Both the position numbers and the translations under genes were made by a program. The notes below the pieces were generated by a model. It was not told the DNA's origin, searched no databases, and worked only from the letters and a program-made list of their open reading frames with translations. This document shows positions 1 to 45,205 of a stretch of 64,000 bases of DNA, piece after piece; position 1 is the stretch's first letter, and every line of letters begins with the position of its first letter. Location: NCBI RefSeq assembly GCF_000699445.3, contig NC_067201.1, forward strand, positions 15,865,501-15,929,500, given 5' to 3'. Source of the stretch: Schistosoma haematobium. Its lineage: Eukaryota > Platyhelminthes > Trematoda > Strigeidida > Schistosomatidae.

Positions 1-2819
1 CAATATTTATTTAGTGTGGCTGCATCTTGCAGTCTTTGAAGGAATAATTGAGAATTAGATAAACTTATTTCACAATAAGTTAGACTAATTTATACATTCT
101 CGTGTTGATCTAAATGAAAGTTACACGTCTCAAGTATTGGTTGATTTAGAACACACAAACTGTTTAGGCACATGAAGTGACTGGTATATTTAAGTAATTT
201 ATATGAACAAGCGTATCTTATAGTTCAATGTGAATACCTGATAACTTCTTGTGACATGTCGCAAAACAGTGAGAATTATACTTACTTTAAAATAACAGTA
301 GGTTAGGTGTCTCATTCTTTGTTTGACTGGCGAACCGTACTTTACATGCAACTATGAGAAAATGTAAAGGTGACCTTGCCAGACTTTATCGATTTCTTAG
401 CCAAGGGGAATAATGAATATGATATTACAGAAATCTAAGAGATTGGAATAATATACGCTTTCTATGCGGTCAATAAACTTCCTAAGGTTCAAAACAAGAT
501 AGTAAGTTAAGGTCCGAGATAAAGTTTTGCAAATAAAATAATTAAAATTAAGAGTTACATTTGAATTACGGCTTGGGCTAACAGATGGCCTTAGAAATTA
601 GGATTTATAAAAAGAATTAGAAAGTAAAAATGCCTTGTAATCAATCAGTTCTTTCATTTCAATTCTCAATATCGAATAAGTTACACTGATAAGTCCATAG
701 ATTATGCCGAATTGTCACATACTATACCTATTTGTGTATTATTATTTGTTGTATAGTAAGCTAATCACTTTCTCAACGTTATTGTCACAGTCGCTCAAGT
801 TTGCTCCGATTCTCTAATTTGGCCACCTTCATCATTTTCAAACATTTTACTAATTTAATATCTGTAGGTCTAACTTCTCTCTTAGCAAGATACAAATGGA
901 CTATCATCGTACATTGAAATTCGTTATCATCTTAAATCTCATTAATCCGTCGGTAAAGTATAATTCTAGTGTTTAAACTTGATTATAGCCAGAAATATTT
1001 CGGTGAAATTTTCAAGTTTAAAATAAATGGATCCATTCTATATCATGGTTGGCATCAGTGAACAGATTTCACTGTTAATTAATTTCAGAATACAACCCAC
1101 ATGTTAATTTCTAGTGCTTATGAAAAGTTTTGATAAAACTAATTTTTGTGACCAATATTATTTTGATGCTTATGATTACTATACTAGTTATCCTGTCAAA
1201 CATACAGTATATAAGTACTCAAAATGTAACACTTATTAAAATCAAAGCTGTGTACATTATTTCTACAATTTCCAGTAAATATCCTATGTAAATTGAATAG
1301 TCTTAATGTTACAAATAAATAAAACGAATGATATTTAGTGATATATTTTGATAAAATAGGTTGTGACCTCACTGAAAACCAGATCATTCAGCTATTCAGA
1401 TAAGCCCTTTAACAAAGCACATATTATAGTTAACAAATTATATTTTTCTCGACTTATCTATCTATCTATCTGTATATATATATAGTAGTGTGACTAAACT
1501 TTAGGAAAATGACGTTTCATGTTCACAATAATGGTTAACCGAGAGAAGAATATTAAAGCAATTTTCGAATAATTGAATCTTTTTTTGGTTGATAAGCGAG
1601 AACTCAATTGTTTAGACAGTTAAGGAAAACATATAAATGTTTACACATGTAAACTAAAACTGAGTTACATGTTCATATGACTAAAACATGGCTAGGTTGT
1701 TTCTGGAAATGTAAACAAAATGATCATAGTAGTTTGAAAACATCAAACGTTAATTTTAATTTTTGCTTCTTCTTCATTTATTCTTGTCAATGTTATGTTT
1801 GAAGAATTGCTTGACTGAATGTACTTAGTACTGAAACCCCAAATCCGATGATATGGATTTCTTTGATCACGAAAATAGATCAAACTAATATCTAAATGTA
1901 CTAATTTTTGTGTAGTTTCTTTACAGTCGGATCGGCATTCAAATTTGTATAATTTGAACTGAGTATTTTTTATTATCAGTTAATCAATAACTTGCTTTCT
2001 AAATGTGTGTTTTTAGTTTCGTACTGATTTACTTTCACATTAACTAAATTTTCCACTTTTGTTTCTGTCGTGTCATCTTTGTTCTTATTTTAGCAATCAT
2101 TCACAACTATTTGCAATGTTTTTCTATCATTCAAAGGTCAGTAGGACAAATTAAACGATATCACAATTCATCATCTCAGTCTCCATTTTGATGGAATTTT
2201 CTTTCATTAATGTAAAGTCGTTAAGCATTGATAACACATAATATATAATATAATTTAAATTGTTGCATGCAGTTTCATATGTAAATTTTGGAATTCATAG
2301 TGTGTATTACACGTTAGAACGGATTCTTATGTTAAAAACATAATCAACAATGAGAACGATCTACATAAAGCCTGTGATTATTCTTGTAATACTGCTATTT
2401 GCACTTTAAAACGTTCAGTATATTTGAAAATACAGGATAAACATTTATTGTTACCAATAATCAAATTTATTTTGTTTAATACACTAACGATTTGCCCAAG
2501 TGGAGGAGATGGATTGTACAATTTTGAACTCGTCAGCTGGATGAAGTTAAATCCTGAAAAATTAGATTTACTAAAATATGAGAAATTCCTTTACAGGAAG
2601 AAATCTAATGAAGTCCATAAATAATAATCATTTCATGAAAACTGGAACATAATTCTACTGTTTAAGTAGTTTCTTAAAAATGAAAATTTCTAGTTGTAGT
2701 ATATAGAAAGATTTGAGACAAGAAAACAAGTATATAAAAGTTGTAACATTATTAATCCAACCATAGTACAATATCGATAATAATTTTAATATTGATTACT
2801 TCATTAATAATACTGTAGG
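1..2819. other. AT-rich region, no gene recognised
   Basis: No frame with recognisable protein similarity, RNA gene or mobile element, apart from a short TATC/TA run near 1456-1484 and a candidate exon-like frame ending at 2624 (see findings). The missing 5' exons of IRE1 may lie here, but I could not place them. Confidence 0.5.
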
Positions 2820-3250
2820 GCCAGTGAAATGTCACTGAGCCCTAGCCAAATCATCCGGCAGTTGGATCACTGAATGTCGAACATATCATCGCTCCCTGCC
2901 AAGGTCATGTACAACCAACGCGCATTAGTTAATCGTTTGTCATGGACTGGCCCATGCGGCAGTGGTCTTACTTTCGCTTGTATCTACCTTAACTAATATA
3001 TTTCTTTAATAACGTCCTCTGTGTTGTATAGTCTTCAAAGCATCTATGGTACCTTGATACGTCAATGGGGTAGTCGACGTAAGGTGCTGACCACGAGGTG
3101 TGACTTCGACGTTAGCTAGTTTGTCACACCATTCACATCTAACTCGAGTAGGTCTCCAATCATTTCGACATAGATCATCTACGTTGGTGATCTACAATAC
3201 TTCCTTCAATATTTATTTCACAAATATCCAAATGTTTTATGTTCTTTAAC
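2820..3250. repeat. GC-raised, repeat-like segment of unknown family
   Basis: The base composition shifts abruptly (for example GCCCTAGCCAAATCATCCGG and GTCGACGTAAGGTGCTGACC) compared with flanking AT-rich DNA, as in the mobile elements elsewhere in this window. No open frame or boundary repeat found. Confidence 0.35.
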
Positions 3251-3779
3251 ACTAATCGTCATGGTTATATGTCTAATGATAAAAATTTTCAACGTTTTAT
3301 ATTTTGTGGGTATCACTACCAAAGTTTGACTTGATAATTTCGAATTAATTGAGCATTGTGTAGATGGTTATAAATAAATTAATATATTGGTGATATCCCA
3401 ATGAGTAGAAAAACTAGATTTCCTGGAGTTTCGTGATTTAGTGCTAGTATTTTCTTCAGAGAATAAATCATGGAATCAAAATTAATCCAAGTTTAAATAA
3501 TGCAAAGAAACAACGCAATAATATTATGTGTGACACCGGCTGAAACCATATAGGAGATAAAGCCAAGGCGAATGCATCCCCTCAATTTAAGCGGCTTGGA
3601 AGACACGTTCTCACTCGTAGATTTTTATCTCTCCTCCGAACTAGCTGTATCTGAAAGCTCTTTTCATCCCTTGTTTATTTTTGCGCGACCTTTACTAACG
3701 TAAAATATTTTACAAACGTGATTTGCATTCCTCAAACTCCTACACTGTCCTTAAGCAATAAAAGTACTGTTTTTGATCT

Positions 3780-5560
3780 AAAGAACAGTTAGACGTCATC
3801 AGGACTAGACAGCTTATTTACAGACGAAAGATTCCTAAATAACCTCACAATCCTGGCTCTACTGAGAAAATTTGGTCAAGCCAACACAGTCTTTAACTTT
3901 ATCAACGAAGTGAATTAAAACATCTTTCTGACTACATGCTTTGAGATTTCAGACGTTAGGTGTCTACTTATCTCTGCCAACAAGTGTTTCGCTTAACCAG
4001 TCCTCCTATATTAAGAGCAATCCATATACATAATGGATCGCACTCCTCAAATGCTGAGACTCAAAAGGTGCTACTAGGAGGAATATAGACTAACTTGTGA
4101 CGATAGCACATGCGGACAGTTTAAACACGTAAAATTCAGCTGCGCGAAAGCAATAAAAGAAAAGAAACTTCTGAATAAAACCAAGTTAATTTGTAAATTT
4201 TTCACCAAACCGAAAATCACATTCGAACATGCAGCTTTTCTTTGACAGGTCACGTTTTCCCGTTTGCTAAGTCCTTATGATTCAACCGACAACGTCGGTG
4301 ATACCACTGAGCTTCTGGCAAAACAGTTTTTCAAATATTCCTACCGTCATATACAAACGACATTGACAAATGCTTCACCAACAACTGAACAATACTCTCA
4401 GAAGTGAACTTAAGGGTTGACAGAGAGTATCAGAACTTACAACACCCAAACAAAAACAGTTCTGTCGCCCAGGATATGGTCCATTCGGTCGTACTGACGG
4501 AAGCGGCCTAAATCTTGGCGAAACCGCTTAGAGTGATGTCCTCCCATTCTCTAAGCCAAGGAACGATCTCAGCAAATGGGAATAATGCTCACACTATGCC
4601 ATTTATATGAAGGCTGAGGTAGCGAACTTTCAGGCCACTGGCCAGTAGCGAATCTCGCAGCACTCCAAAAACGATAGTCTTTGGCATGTAGTGATCTGAG
4701 TGACTACTTGCTATCTATTAACTTACTTTCGCCTCGATAAGAAGGGAAACCTCTCTTTGACTAAACTGCTGACTGCGGTGAACAGATTGACAACCATCCT
4801 TGATCGCAAGAAGAAGGTTGGCGTCATATACTTTGACTTCTCAAAAGCTTTTGGTAGGATCAACCACATATGTCTTATCAATAAGCTCAAACGGTGAGGT
4901 ATCAAAACATCATTAATTGGTTGGCTTAATTCTCAGTGTATAGTACTAGGACCTCTCCTTTTCTTGATTTACATAAATGAACTTCATCAGCGAGCATCGT
5001 CTTATTTCACCACATTTCTCTCAAGATGTGAAAATTTTTAGAGTAACGTTTACAACCAAGATGATAAACTGGCATTTCAGTAGGATAAGACTTGGCTTCA
5101 TAGTTGTGAGGATAAGAACAGGCTTTCTTTCAATACTTTAAAGTGCAAATTAGTTCATCTAAAACGTTTTATACACTAGGCATATAGTGTAAGTAACTTC
5201 CCTCTAGAGGTATGGCAAGTCGAAAAATACCTAGGAGTGTTGGTACCCTATGATCAAAATTTTTACGCTAAACGACAAAACAGCCCTTCTAGCGATACGT
5301 GCCCTAGTAAAATTAAAGCACATTTTCAGGCAGTTTGACTTCAGAACTCTCTACTTCAACATTTTCATTCGGCCCCATTTAGAATATGGAAACTTTGTGT
5401 TTCCTCTCTTACTTCAGATGGATAAGAATATACCGAAACAGTTCCAACGGCGAGCCGCAAAATCAATGTAAGGACTCAAATAGCCATCTCAGAGTTGACA
5501 TTTAAATGACTTATAGGATCCCAAACATTCCTGGAGACTCTCTCAAATCTATATTCAGCC
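3780..5560 (+). mobile_element. Decayed CR1/SR1-like non-LTR retrotransposon
   Basis: Plus-strand remnants of an RT ORF: LTKLLTAVNRLTTILDRKKK then VGVIYFDFSKAFGRINHICL at 4755-4890 (RT motif A, normally FSKAFDR; the second Asp is Gly here), GPLLFLIYINELHQ at 4950-4990, and FNIFIRPHLEYGNFVFPLL with FQRRAAKSM at 5360-5470. The family normally continues with KYVKGL after RRATK. Upstream to about 3780 there are fainter similarities only. Many frameshifts; YADD is not intact. Distinct family from the RTE-like elements. Confidence 0.8.
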
Positions 5561-5665
5561 TACTTTTAACACAAACCTAAGGGCAAGCCTCGGAAATTAG
5601 AGACACAACATAGCACAATAAACAATGATCACACCTTATGATCTGTACTAGTATTCGAATTCCGG

Positions 5666-5720
5666 TATTATTATTATTATTGTCATTATTATTATTATTA
5701 TTATTATTATCATTATTATT
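5666..5720. repeat. (TTA)n microsatellite
   Basis: TTA units with two C interruptions, at the 3' side of the decayed CR1-like element. The leucine- and asparagine-rich frames seen on either strand come from it. Confidence 0.93.
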
Positions 5721-5879
5721 CACAAACATCTTATGGGTACATAAGTGTTGTGAAGAAACCACTTCGGGTTTCTTCAAAAAATGCAATAATACACAATTTT
5801 CAATAATGTCAGCATTATACTTGCCATTTAAAAAAAATTTAGAGCAATAATAGTAGAATACTAATAATAATAAATCGGG

Positions 5880-8640
5880 TCTGTGCAATTGAGAAGAATA
5901 TTGAATTGAGTTTAAAGAAGGAAATGGAGAAAATAAGGGAATAGAAATAAAGAAGACGTGAAATACGCAAACAGTCTAATAGGCATGTTTACGAACACAG
6001 AACAAGAATAAACGACTATGTATATATCATCAAATTAGTACCAAAAAATAATTAAGAAAAAATAACTTATAATTGCAGTAAGATATGACGCTAGAATAAA
6101 TGTTTGTGCAGTTTTAGTTTAGAGTGATGCTATGAAAGTTACAATTAAATGAAAAGGATAATAAAATATCAATATGTATGAGTCATATATGCATAGTGAA
6201 GATAAAACGGGTCTGAGAATTTAATTTAAGTGTAACACAAGTTATTGTTTTAATTACAAGCTTCGTAATCTTAAGAATAATATTCATTTAGAAGGAAAGA
6301 AGAGAGAGAAAAGAAGTGAACACTTAGTGAAAAGTTTTGATCTATGATAAGAATAATATTTGTGTAATGAATATCAACCTCAGAAGGAAACCAGCAATTG
6401 AAAAAATAAAATAAAAATCCGTTAAAGCACTCGGATGAATACATTTAGATTTATGTACTGTTTGCAGTGGTCCAAGCGTCTAGTCTTCAAGAGAAAGCCT
6501 GGCATATTCTGAGGGAATTTTGACAGTATTTCATTAAAGTTCACCAACATTTTTTTGTAGTAACTAAATATACTTTGATTCTTACCTAGAGGCACCCATG
6601 AACTACTGTTAATAGATATGGAAGTCCGTTAAGCGAAAGTTCCTCCTTTTCTGCCCACAACCATTCGAATCATTTGCTTTGTCTTTTATCATCACTAACT
6701 TATTCTTATCTCTATTTTATTCATTACGGTTTTAATTCTACTCACACACCAATTTTTATCAATACTGTCCGCATTTGTAATCAATTTATTTACTTTTTGA
6801 GACAATCAACTTCTGTTTACATCCTAATTTTTTCCACTTCTCCCTACATCGCAGCCAATCAAACCTCTACTTGGAGGTATGGTAGCTCCTGATTCCAGAA
6901 GCTTGACTACACTAAGACAAACCCATTCGATTACTCAACAAGATATACAACGCCACAACTAGCTACAAAACAGACTAGAACTAGGGCATTTGAGCATCTA
7001 AAACACCATCCACTGAACATCACTAAAAGACTGGGACAAATCTGAAGCAACAATAAGCTAGAGAAAGAAAAGCAAATAGTGTATACTTGTTCATGTCAAA
7101 GTCACTGAATATGTTAGATATTGGATAGTGAAATAGATTTAGCGGTATTTTCAAAGCTCTGGGTCACGTAAGGTAAAACAGATGGCTCTCAAAACATGGG
7201 AATTCGTATAAGCGTGCTCTTTATAAAAGTCTATATATTGACAGCCATATACTTCATAGCAATTATTTGTACAACCAGAAATCATGATTATGAATACTCG
7301 CATTCTTTGAAACTAAGCAAGGTAGCTGTTTTAGCATATATATACTGTTCAGATTCCTAATGATTCTTATATACTTATCCATACTTTGGGAGGCGAAATT
7401 CTATGTGTTCATAGACGCTCTGGACATGTAAAGTGGAAGTTTGACTCTGGTATGCTTTTTCTTAATTCTCTTCATCCTGTTGTTTTAGCCTCTGCTCTTA
7501 GCGCGAGTTATGACAATGGGTAGGTTAAATACCTTTCTAGAGCCTTCTGTAGGCCATTACTGATTGTAGATCCAATTAGCGGTTCTCTCTACGAATATGC
7601 AAGTTCAGTCTCAGAATTCTTATTTCAACTGTTGGATCATTCCATCATGGGGCACGTTCGACGTTCTCCTGCATACTACAAAAACTTCTTATCTCTCGGT
7701 AATTGGTTTTATTTGCTAACCGGTAGAACCTCAAAGTTCCTCAAGGCTTATCTAAAATGGGAGATTAGCATTTCATTAAGTCATTATTTCATGAAATGTT
7801 TTATTTTTTCTATAGTTACCTGAGTTACTGTTCTCATTTTTGGTAATCTTGCAAATAATAACGCCTTTTTGGGAATAGCAAGTACTGCTTCCTGGGGGCC
7901 CAAACTGTTTTCTACTGATATAACCTAACTAGCGTTTTCCTGTTGTATGTACTTCGGAATCATATTCATTTATTTTATTTGTCGGTATTTTCTTATGTGG
8001 CCAGAAAAATCAGTAATGTGTTTCACACATTTATTAGTCCATGAATTAAGTAATCTACGCCTAAATCGTTCTACGTTGTTTATGGACACCCTTCTCAACT
8101 GTACTGGAAAAATGTATAAATATCTATTTTGAATCCTCAGCATCATACTTGTGGTCTGTGATTAAGTTCACATTGCTGATCTTGTATTTCTACCGATTGT
8201 TGTTATATGACTCACTTCTAACTACCTCTGTAAGATGCGGTTTCAAAAATCACTTATTGAGGTTTTTTATCTGAAGTAATGTCATGCTCCTAATCCGTCT
8301 AGCATATTAACGTACTTATCAGGTAAATGTGATATCAGTTAATTTCGCTTCTCATTCATATGAACACATTTTTCCAGAGAAGTAACTAACGTCTTTCTTC
8401 TCCCTCATTATAGTTGATGACGTTATCTTTCATAAGAAAAGTTAGAACGTGGGACATAAACACAGCTTCAATTTTTTACAACACATTACAGAGTGATGAA
8501 ATTATCGAGGTGAATTTAAAAGCAATAGCAATTTTAATATTGATTGTAGTTAAAAAGATTAGAGATAAAGATTATGGTCAGAGAATTATTAAATTTGTGG
8601 ATTATAGTCATTTTGCACATCTAGAAGTCGATAGAGTGAA
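5880..8640. other. Non-coding stretch, nothing assigned
   Basis: Only short frames without recognisable domains (such as 6674-6892 and 7632-7823). Patches around 7380-7600 have mildly raised GC and could be decayed repeats. Confidence 0.4.
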
Positions 8641-8644
8641 TGCA

Positions 8645-8830
8645 TCTTAGTCATGTCACTAAATGTCTCCTACCACTGATCACAGTAATCGTATGGACTC
8701 CAACCAGATAATCTCCATCAACAATCAGGACTCACATCAACAGTCAACGACTTCATGGATTGGTGTCAGATCTTGGTCTGACAGCCGCTAGCTTTCTCTT
8801 TACTTCTCCACCAGCCATCATCATTCACCG
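8645..8830 (-). mobile_element. Short LINE 3' fragment, (TGAC)n-tailed family
   Basis: The minus strand reads HQSMKSLTVDVSPDC, a stop, then WRLSGWSPYDYCDQW and ETFSDMT, matching the HQSLKSL / [14 protein letters not shown] / DMA blocks of copies at 47888 and 58800. No intact frame or clear tail. It lies just 3' (in LINE orientation) of another minus-strand fragment at 8850-9310. Confidence 0.6.
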
Positions 8831-8849
8831 GTCCTCACTTGGAATTCAT

Positions 8850-9310
8850 CTCCACGCACCACTTTACAGTGTAGTCTGTCGTATAAATTCCGTATGATTC
8901 TGACGATCTTCCTAGGTAAACCATAGTGTCAAACAAGGTTCTGTAGGGTTCTGTCCATACTGTTAGACACGTTCCCATAATCAAAGAATTCGATTTATAG
9001 TGACCAGTTCTTTTCAATTGACTCTTCAACAATGATCGTGGTGTTGAGATTTAGCTTGTGTACGACCGATTCTTATGGAATTCAGCCTGTTGATCTCGGA
9101 GTTAAGCGTCTACTGAATATTTTATTCAGTTTAATTACTGCTGTTGAAAACTTTTTCTAGTACTGATTGTAGTGTGATGCCTCTGTAGTTTTCACAATTG
9201 CTGAGATCTTTCTTTGTCATCTTGATGAGGTATCATTCTTTTCAATCTGACGGCATTGGTCCTTTCTCCTCCAATCCTGTCGTAACGTTTTTGAATCTTA
9301 TCGACTAGCT
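8850..9310 (-). mobile_element. RTE/SR2-like reverse-transcriptase fragment
   Basis: Minus strand around 9200-9250 reads [19 protein letters not shown] then QSVLEKVFNS. Further along come remnants of the VGRTQAKSQHHDHC / EQSIEKNWSL / NSLIMGTCLTVWTEPYRTLF region, as in RT blocks of the 46090-50710 element (LSKCDNYRGITL family motif). Frameshifts throughout. It ends about 280 bp before the first IRE1 exon placed. Confidence 0.65.
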
Positions 9311-9592
9311 TGTGCTGTCATGTTAATTGTTTAATTTTAAATATTGTTTGCGAAGATGTAATGTCAGGATATATGAGTTTGGATGGTAGTGGAGTAAATA
9401 GTTCGTGTGATGAGGTCTATGACATGAATATATAAATTAAGTTATGGGTGAATGGAACGAAGAGACGATATCACAGAAACTCTCTCAGTTCAATAAATTA
9501 GTAAGTCAGCTAGAAGTAATTCGGTTGTCTTTTCTTAGCAAAGTAAGTTGTATCTAAAAATGCTTGCCTATGTCATTATATTTACTGATAAG

Positions 9593-40898
<31,306 letters not shown>

Positions 40899-41301
40899 TT
40901 ACTTGTGATATAAAGCTTTTTTTTCTTTTGTTATACGAGTTTTCATTCTTTGTACTTTAAAGGGAAGTTTTATTAAATAACCAATCGTTATACTTAATAT
41001 TCCTTTTAATGAACTAAACAATCTCTTCCTGTTGTTTTATACAACAAATTGGTTTTACCTTCCAAATCAACGATAAACTTTATACCTGTGTGTGTGTGTG
41101 TGTATGTCTGATTATAGTTTTCACTCAAACATGTGTGGTGTTTCTCTTCTTATTTATTTTGATTATTTGTACATACTACTCTTAACTGATTAAAAAAACG
41201 GTTGAAATGTGCAGTTACTGTGACTCGTTTGTGATTGATATCGATATTGTTATTTTTTATACATTTTGTTTATGTTTTTTTCGATATTCACAGATATATA
41301 T

Positions 41302-41307
41302 AAATAA
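41302..41307 (+). promoter_or_regulatory. Possible poly(A) signal of IRE1
   Basis: AATAAA about 400 bp after the IRE1 stop, within an ATAAATAAATAAAT context, so chance is possible. Confidence 0.4.
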
Positions 41308-44300
41308 ATAAATATGCACCATTTTTCTGTTGTATTTGTGATTTTTATTGGAAATTAATTTTTGCTACTTCAGTGATCATTGTTTCTCATGTAGGGACTA
41401 CAGTACGAAAATGACTTGAAATGTGGAAACATGTGTATGTGTACAGGGTATCTACGAGATGATACATCACAAAATCTAGTTAGTCATAATTTATTAGTTG
41501 TATAAGGGTATTTATCCGTACTGTGAAGGGTAATTCTTTCTGGAAAGGAAATTAGATTAAAAGTTATCTTGTTGACTTAGGAAGAGTGAATCAGTGTCCA
41601 AAGAGAAAAATTGCTTAATACTGGTTATACATGGTCTTTTTATCATTAACTTAAGTTATTGTTGATTCATCTAGTATGTTTTGAGTGTAAGTGACTGAAG
41701 TGGATAAAAAATTGTTGCATTACAATAGACGATTTATCCGCGGTGGTTTGGGAGAACTACAAGTTCGTTAGTTTGATGTTCATGAGTTAATTTTCGAAAC
41801 CTTTGGTTGCTAAAGTCGATTCACGGATTTAATAAGATATTTTCCTGTGCTACAGAAATATTCTACTCGCTGTTTACGTGAAGATTTAAACGAAGCATCT
41901 TAGTAGGTCGCTTATGCGTGCCTTTTATATACGAATTCTTCTACTTTTGCAAAACTGGATATGAACTTACATATTATATTTGTTAAGTTTCTGTGACACA
42001 AGATCTTTATATGTGAATAATTATCTCAAGACAGTAAAATACCTGACGGAAAGGTACAAAGATGTAGCGTTAGTAATGTAGGAGAGGTTAATGCATTAGG
42101 AAACTACATAAAAATATAAACTGAAGTATGATTAAATCAATCGACTCGAACTCATTTAGGTAACGACTAAGCTTTCGTTATGTTGCTTTATTTACTAGTA
42201 TGATTGTGATAATTTGAACTAATGAATTTGTGAACCAAGTTTTGTTTTTTCATAGAACAAACCAGCTTAGCCATCGTCAAGAAATGCTGTATTTTAAGAA
42301 ATTCCGACTAGAGCAGACAAAGAATCTTTGAAACAGTATTCTTTGATTCTTCGACCGCGTAATAAAGCTCAAATACGGCCTCCTAAAATTTCAGTATTAC
42401 ACCTAGATTTTCATTAATGCGGTAACGTCAGATATGTTTGTCTTCTCATCTGTTAGCGTTAGTTACTAACTCGGTCCAGTGCTAACCTAGTTATCATTAT
42501 TTGCATTACTATGTCATTCGTTGCAGTTTATATAATCCTTTAACAATTGTGAAGATAACTTCCAGTTCTATAAATATTAATTTATGAACTAATAGTAAAT
42601 AAAATTGCAGATTCGAGCTAACATCATTGAACCAGTTCATTTCACCCATCACCATATCGACGGAGCAGATTGCTATTAATATTTTCCTCCAAATTTCACG
42701 CTTTATTGTTACCTCAAAATACTTACTTCGTATTGAACTGGTTAGTCGAGAATGTCTGTGAATAGTATGTCTATCGCTTCAAAAGCTTGGGTCTACTGAA
42801 TATGAGTACTCAAATTTTATTTTGTTATAGCTGCGAGTTCACACTTCTTATGAAAAAACAACATTTGTATGGTGAGTTTCCCGTGAAGTTCAATCAGTGA
42901 ACAAATTTCACGAAACGTAAAGCTGACAATTCAACCACCCATCCAGGCTTCCCCATATGTACTTTCTGATTTAACTCTTTCATACTAGTTCACATTCTCT
43001 TAATATTAACTATACTCTCATGTGCCTTACAAGGTTGGGTAAGAAAAGATGACACTATAGTCGGTCAGCCCAGAACTTCGGCTTGCTTGTCTAAAACATC
43101 ACAATAATGTCTCAGCATCTTTCCTACGTGTCGACATTAACAATCAATATTAGGTGACCCGTCAATCAATTCGTAAACCATCACTATTCGTTTTTTTCAT
43201 TTCAAATTCACGACCGAAAACCCAGTCAAGAAGTAGAGATGTTTAGTCGTATGTACGTTCCTAAGCGTCCGAATCACCTACTAGAAGTGGAAGCAATTTA
43301 ACAAACTAGAAAACAACTTCCTGCATTCGACTTTCCATTCGGTAATTGTCATAAAGTATATAAACCATTCGCACTACTTTTTACAATTCTCATCTCTATT
43401 GGATTACTTTATTTGATGTATGTGATTGGATATTTTGTCTCATACAATGTACAAGGCCGTTTCAGTTACAATCCACATTTCGCCCAAACTTGAGGATGTT
43501 ACAGTGTTCATTAGTATGTATCAAGTAATCGGGGGATTAATCATGAGAAGAAACAACTAGGAAGGCACCAATAATTCAGACAACCCACTAAATGCTATGA
43601 GTTACGTAATTTACTTTCAATCTCGAAAGGTTTCAGATTGTTCCACATCTACGTATAAGCTACCCAGTTTACACCTGCTGACATTATTATCCTTCGTAAT
43701 ATCTGAATAAATTGATATAAGCAGCCAATTTTTTACCCATACCATAGTTTATCAAAGCGGTACACACAAAAAATGGGTTGAATCAACTAATTGGTAGGTG
43801 GAATACTACGTTGAAAAAGAGGACTTTCATATCCGAAAAACTATATAACACTAATAATAATGAACATAGTACATAAAACTGAAGTAGTGATTATACAATA
43901 GGGAACCACAGATAAGTTGAATGAACCAACAAACTTTAAGGAAAAAACGGATCATTGTATATTTTCTTGTCAATGTAAAATCACAAGAACCAAATAATAA
44001 ATAAGGAGACAATAATATTGAAAAAGAAATAAAACATCACTACGAAGGAAAATAATAATGTTACATATGACAGCATTACTACACAATTGAAGAGATATTG
44101 TAAATGAGAAAACGAATATTTGTTAAATTTACGGTATGAAAAGAAAATTTGAGTAGATTAATTTATTTAAGAGGCACTTCACAATAGTTCTGATAGTTTA
44201 TATTATCACAAAACGATGTGAGTAAATTCACAACAAATAAACATGCAAAAAATTTCCAATAAAAAAAGAGGGAATATATTTTCAAATTAAAACCACAGAT

Positions 44301-44309
44301 TGTTTATCA

Positions 44310-44313
<4 letters not shown>

Positions 44314-44378
<65 letters not shown>
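44314..44378. repeat. (TA)n tract 1
   Basis: About 32 TA units between the IRE1 and GORASP 3' ends, self-complementary. Confidence 0.97.
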
Positions 44379-44380
<2 letters not shown>

Positions 44381-44588
44381 GAAAACAATTGACTAAGAGA
44401 TGTGATTCTCGATAAACCGAATTGATAAAAGCCATTTCTTTTCTAATTTAACAAAACAAATGTACTAATTACGAACTTTGATTTGTAGAAAGATTGAGAC
44501 CTAAGAAGAGAAACAAATGAAAATTGAGAAACATGTACTAAATAATTTTTATATTAATTTACAAAATAGAGAGAATTTAACAGTCGAA

Positions 44589-44591
<3 letters not shown>

Positions 44592-44651
<60 letters not shown>
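44592..44651. repeat. (TA)n tract 2
   Basis: About 30 TA units, roughly 215 bp after the first TA tract. Both are followed by TTTGG/TTTGA. Confidence 0.97.
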
Positions 44652-44654
<3 letters not shown>

Positions 44655-44804
44655 ATCGATAGTGCTCATGAAGTGGATGGAAATAGATCATTCAGTGTTC
44701 TTTATTACATCATATTCTTTGATGCAACAAATACTGAAGAGATTCGGATAAATAACCCAAGTTTTTGTTTACCAAAAAATAACATTTTCAATATCCTATA
44801 TCCT

Positions 44805-44810
44805 TTTATT
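44805..44810 (-). promoter_or_regulatory. Possible poly(A) signal of GORASP
   Basis: AATAAA on the minus strand about 390 nt past the proposed GORASP stop at 45199. Confidence 0.35.
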
Positions 44811-45001
44811 GCCAAGAAGGACTAAGTGAAGAAGTTTATGTACCTTGAATGTTTACCCATAGTTTCCACAACAAATAAGATTGTTATCTAGGAGAGGATT
44901 GATGACTTAAAAATAAATATTTAAAACTCAATAAGATTAATATTGGAATCGAAGAGATGGTGTGAATCTCCGTTAAACCTGAAAGCAGAATTTATCTATA
45001 A

Positions 45002-45205
45002 TTCTCCAATGGGATGCCAGTTATTTATCACTCGATTGTGACTGCTAAATTGATGTTGTGATCGGGCTTCTACATCGCGGTGATCCAACTGAACCATATA
45101 ACCTGAAACAGTTGTTCCTTTAGATCCTGCCGTGAAAATCACGTCGGTTGGAGAGGTGGCAAAACCAGAAGCAAAAAACTTGTGAACTGAGGGCGAAGTC
45201 ATACT
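45002..45205 (-). other. Open frame in the presumed GORASP 3' UTR, unassigned
   Basis: A 68-codon frame from ATG at 45202 to a stop near 44996 has a balanced composition (for example VIFTAGSKGTTVSGYMVQLD) and higher GC than its surroundings. It overlaps the proposed GORASP stop in another frame. It may be an alternative terminal reading of the last exon, a relic of a mobile element shared with the plus-strand frame at 45269-45664, or chance. No family recognised. Confidence 0.2.

Larger units (their letters stand above)
40899..45198. other. Convergent intergenic region
   Basis: Between the IRE1 and GORASP stops. Contains the presumed 3' UTRs, two (TA)n tracts, a short (GT)n at 41089-41103 and a moderately GC-raised segment around 42600-43700 that may be an old repeat. 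No protein-coding frame recognised. Confidence 0.5.

Noticed and set aside
8414..8650. 78-codon plus-strand frame just upstream of IRE1
   Set aside because: Considered as a missing IRE1 luminal exon, but there is no similarity and no phase-fitting donor before 9593.
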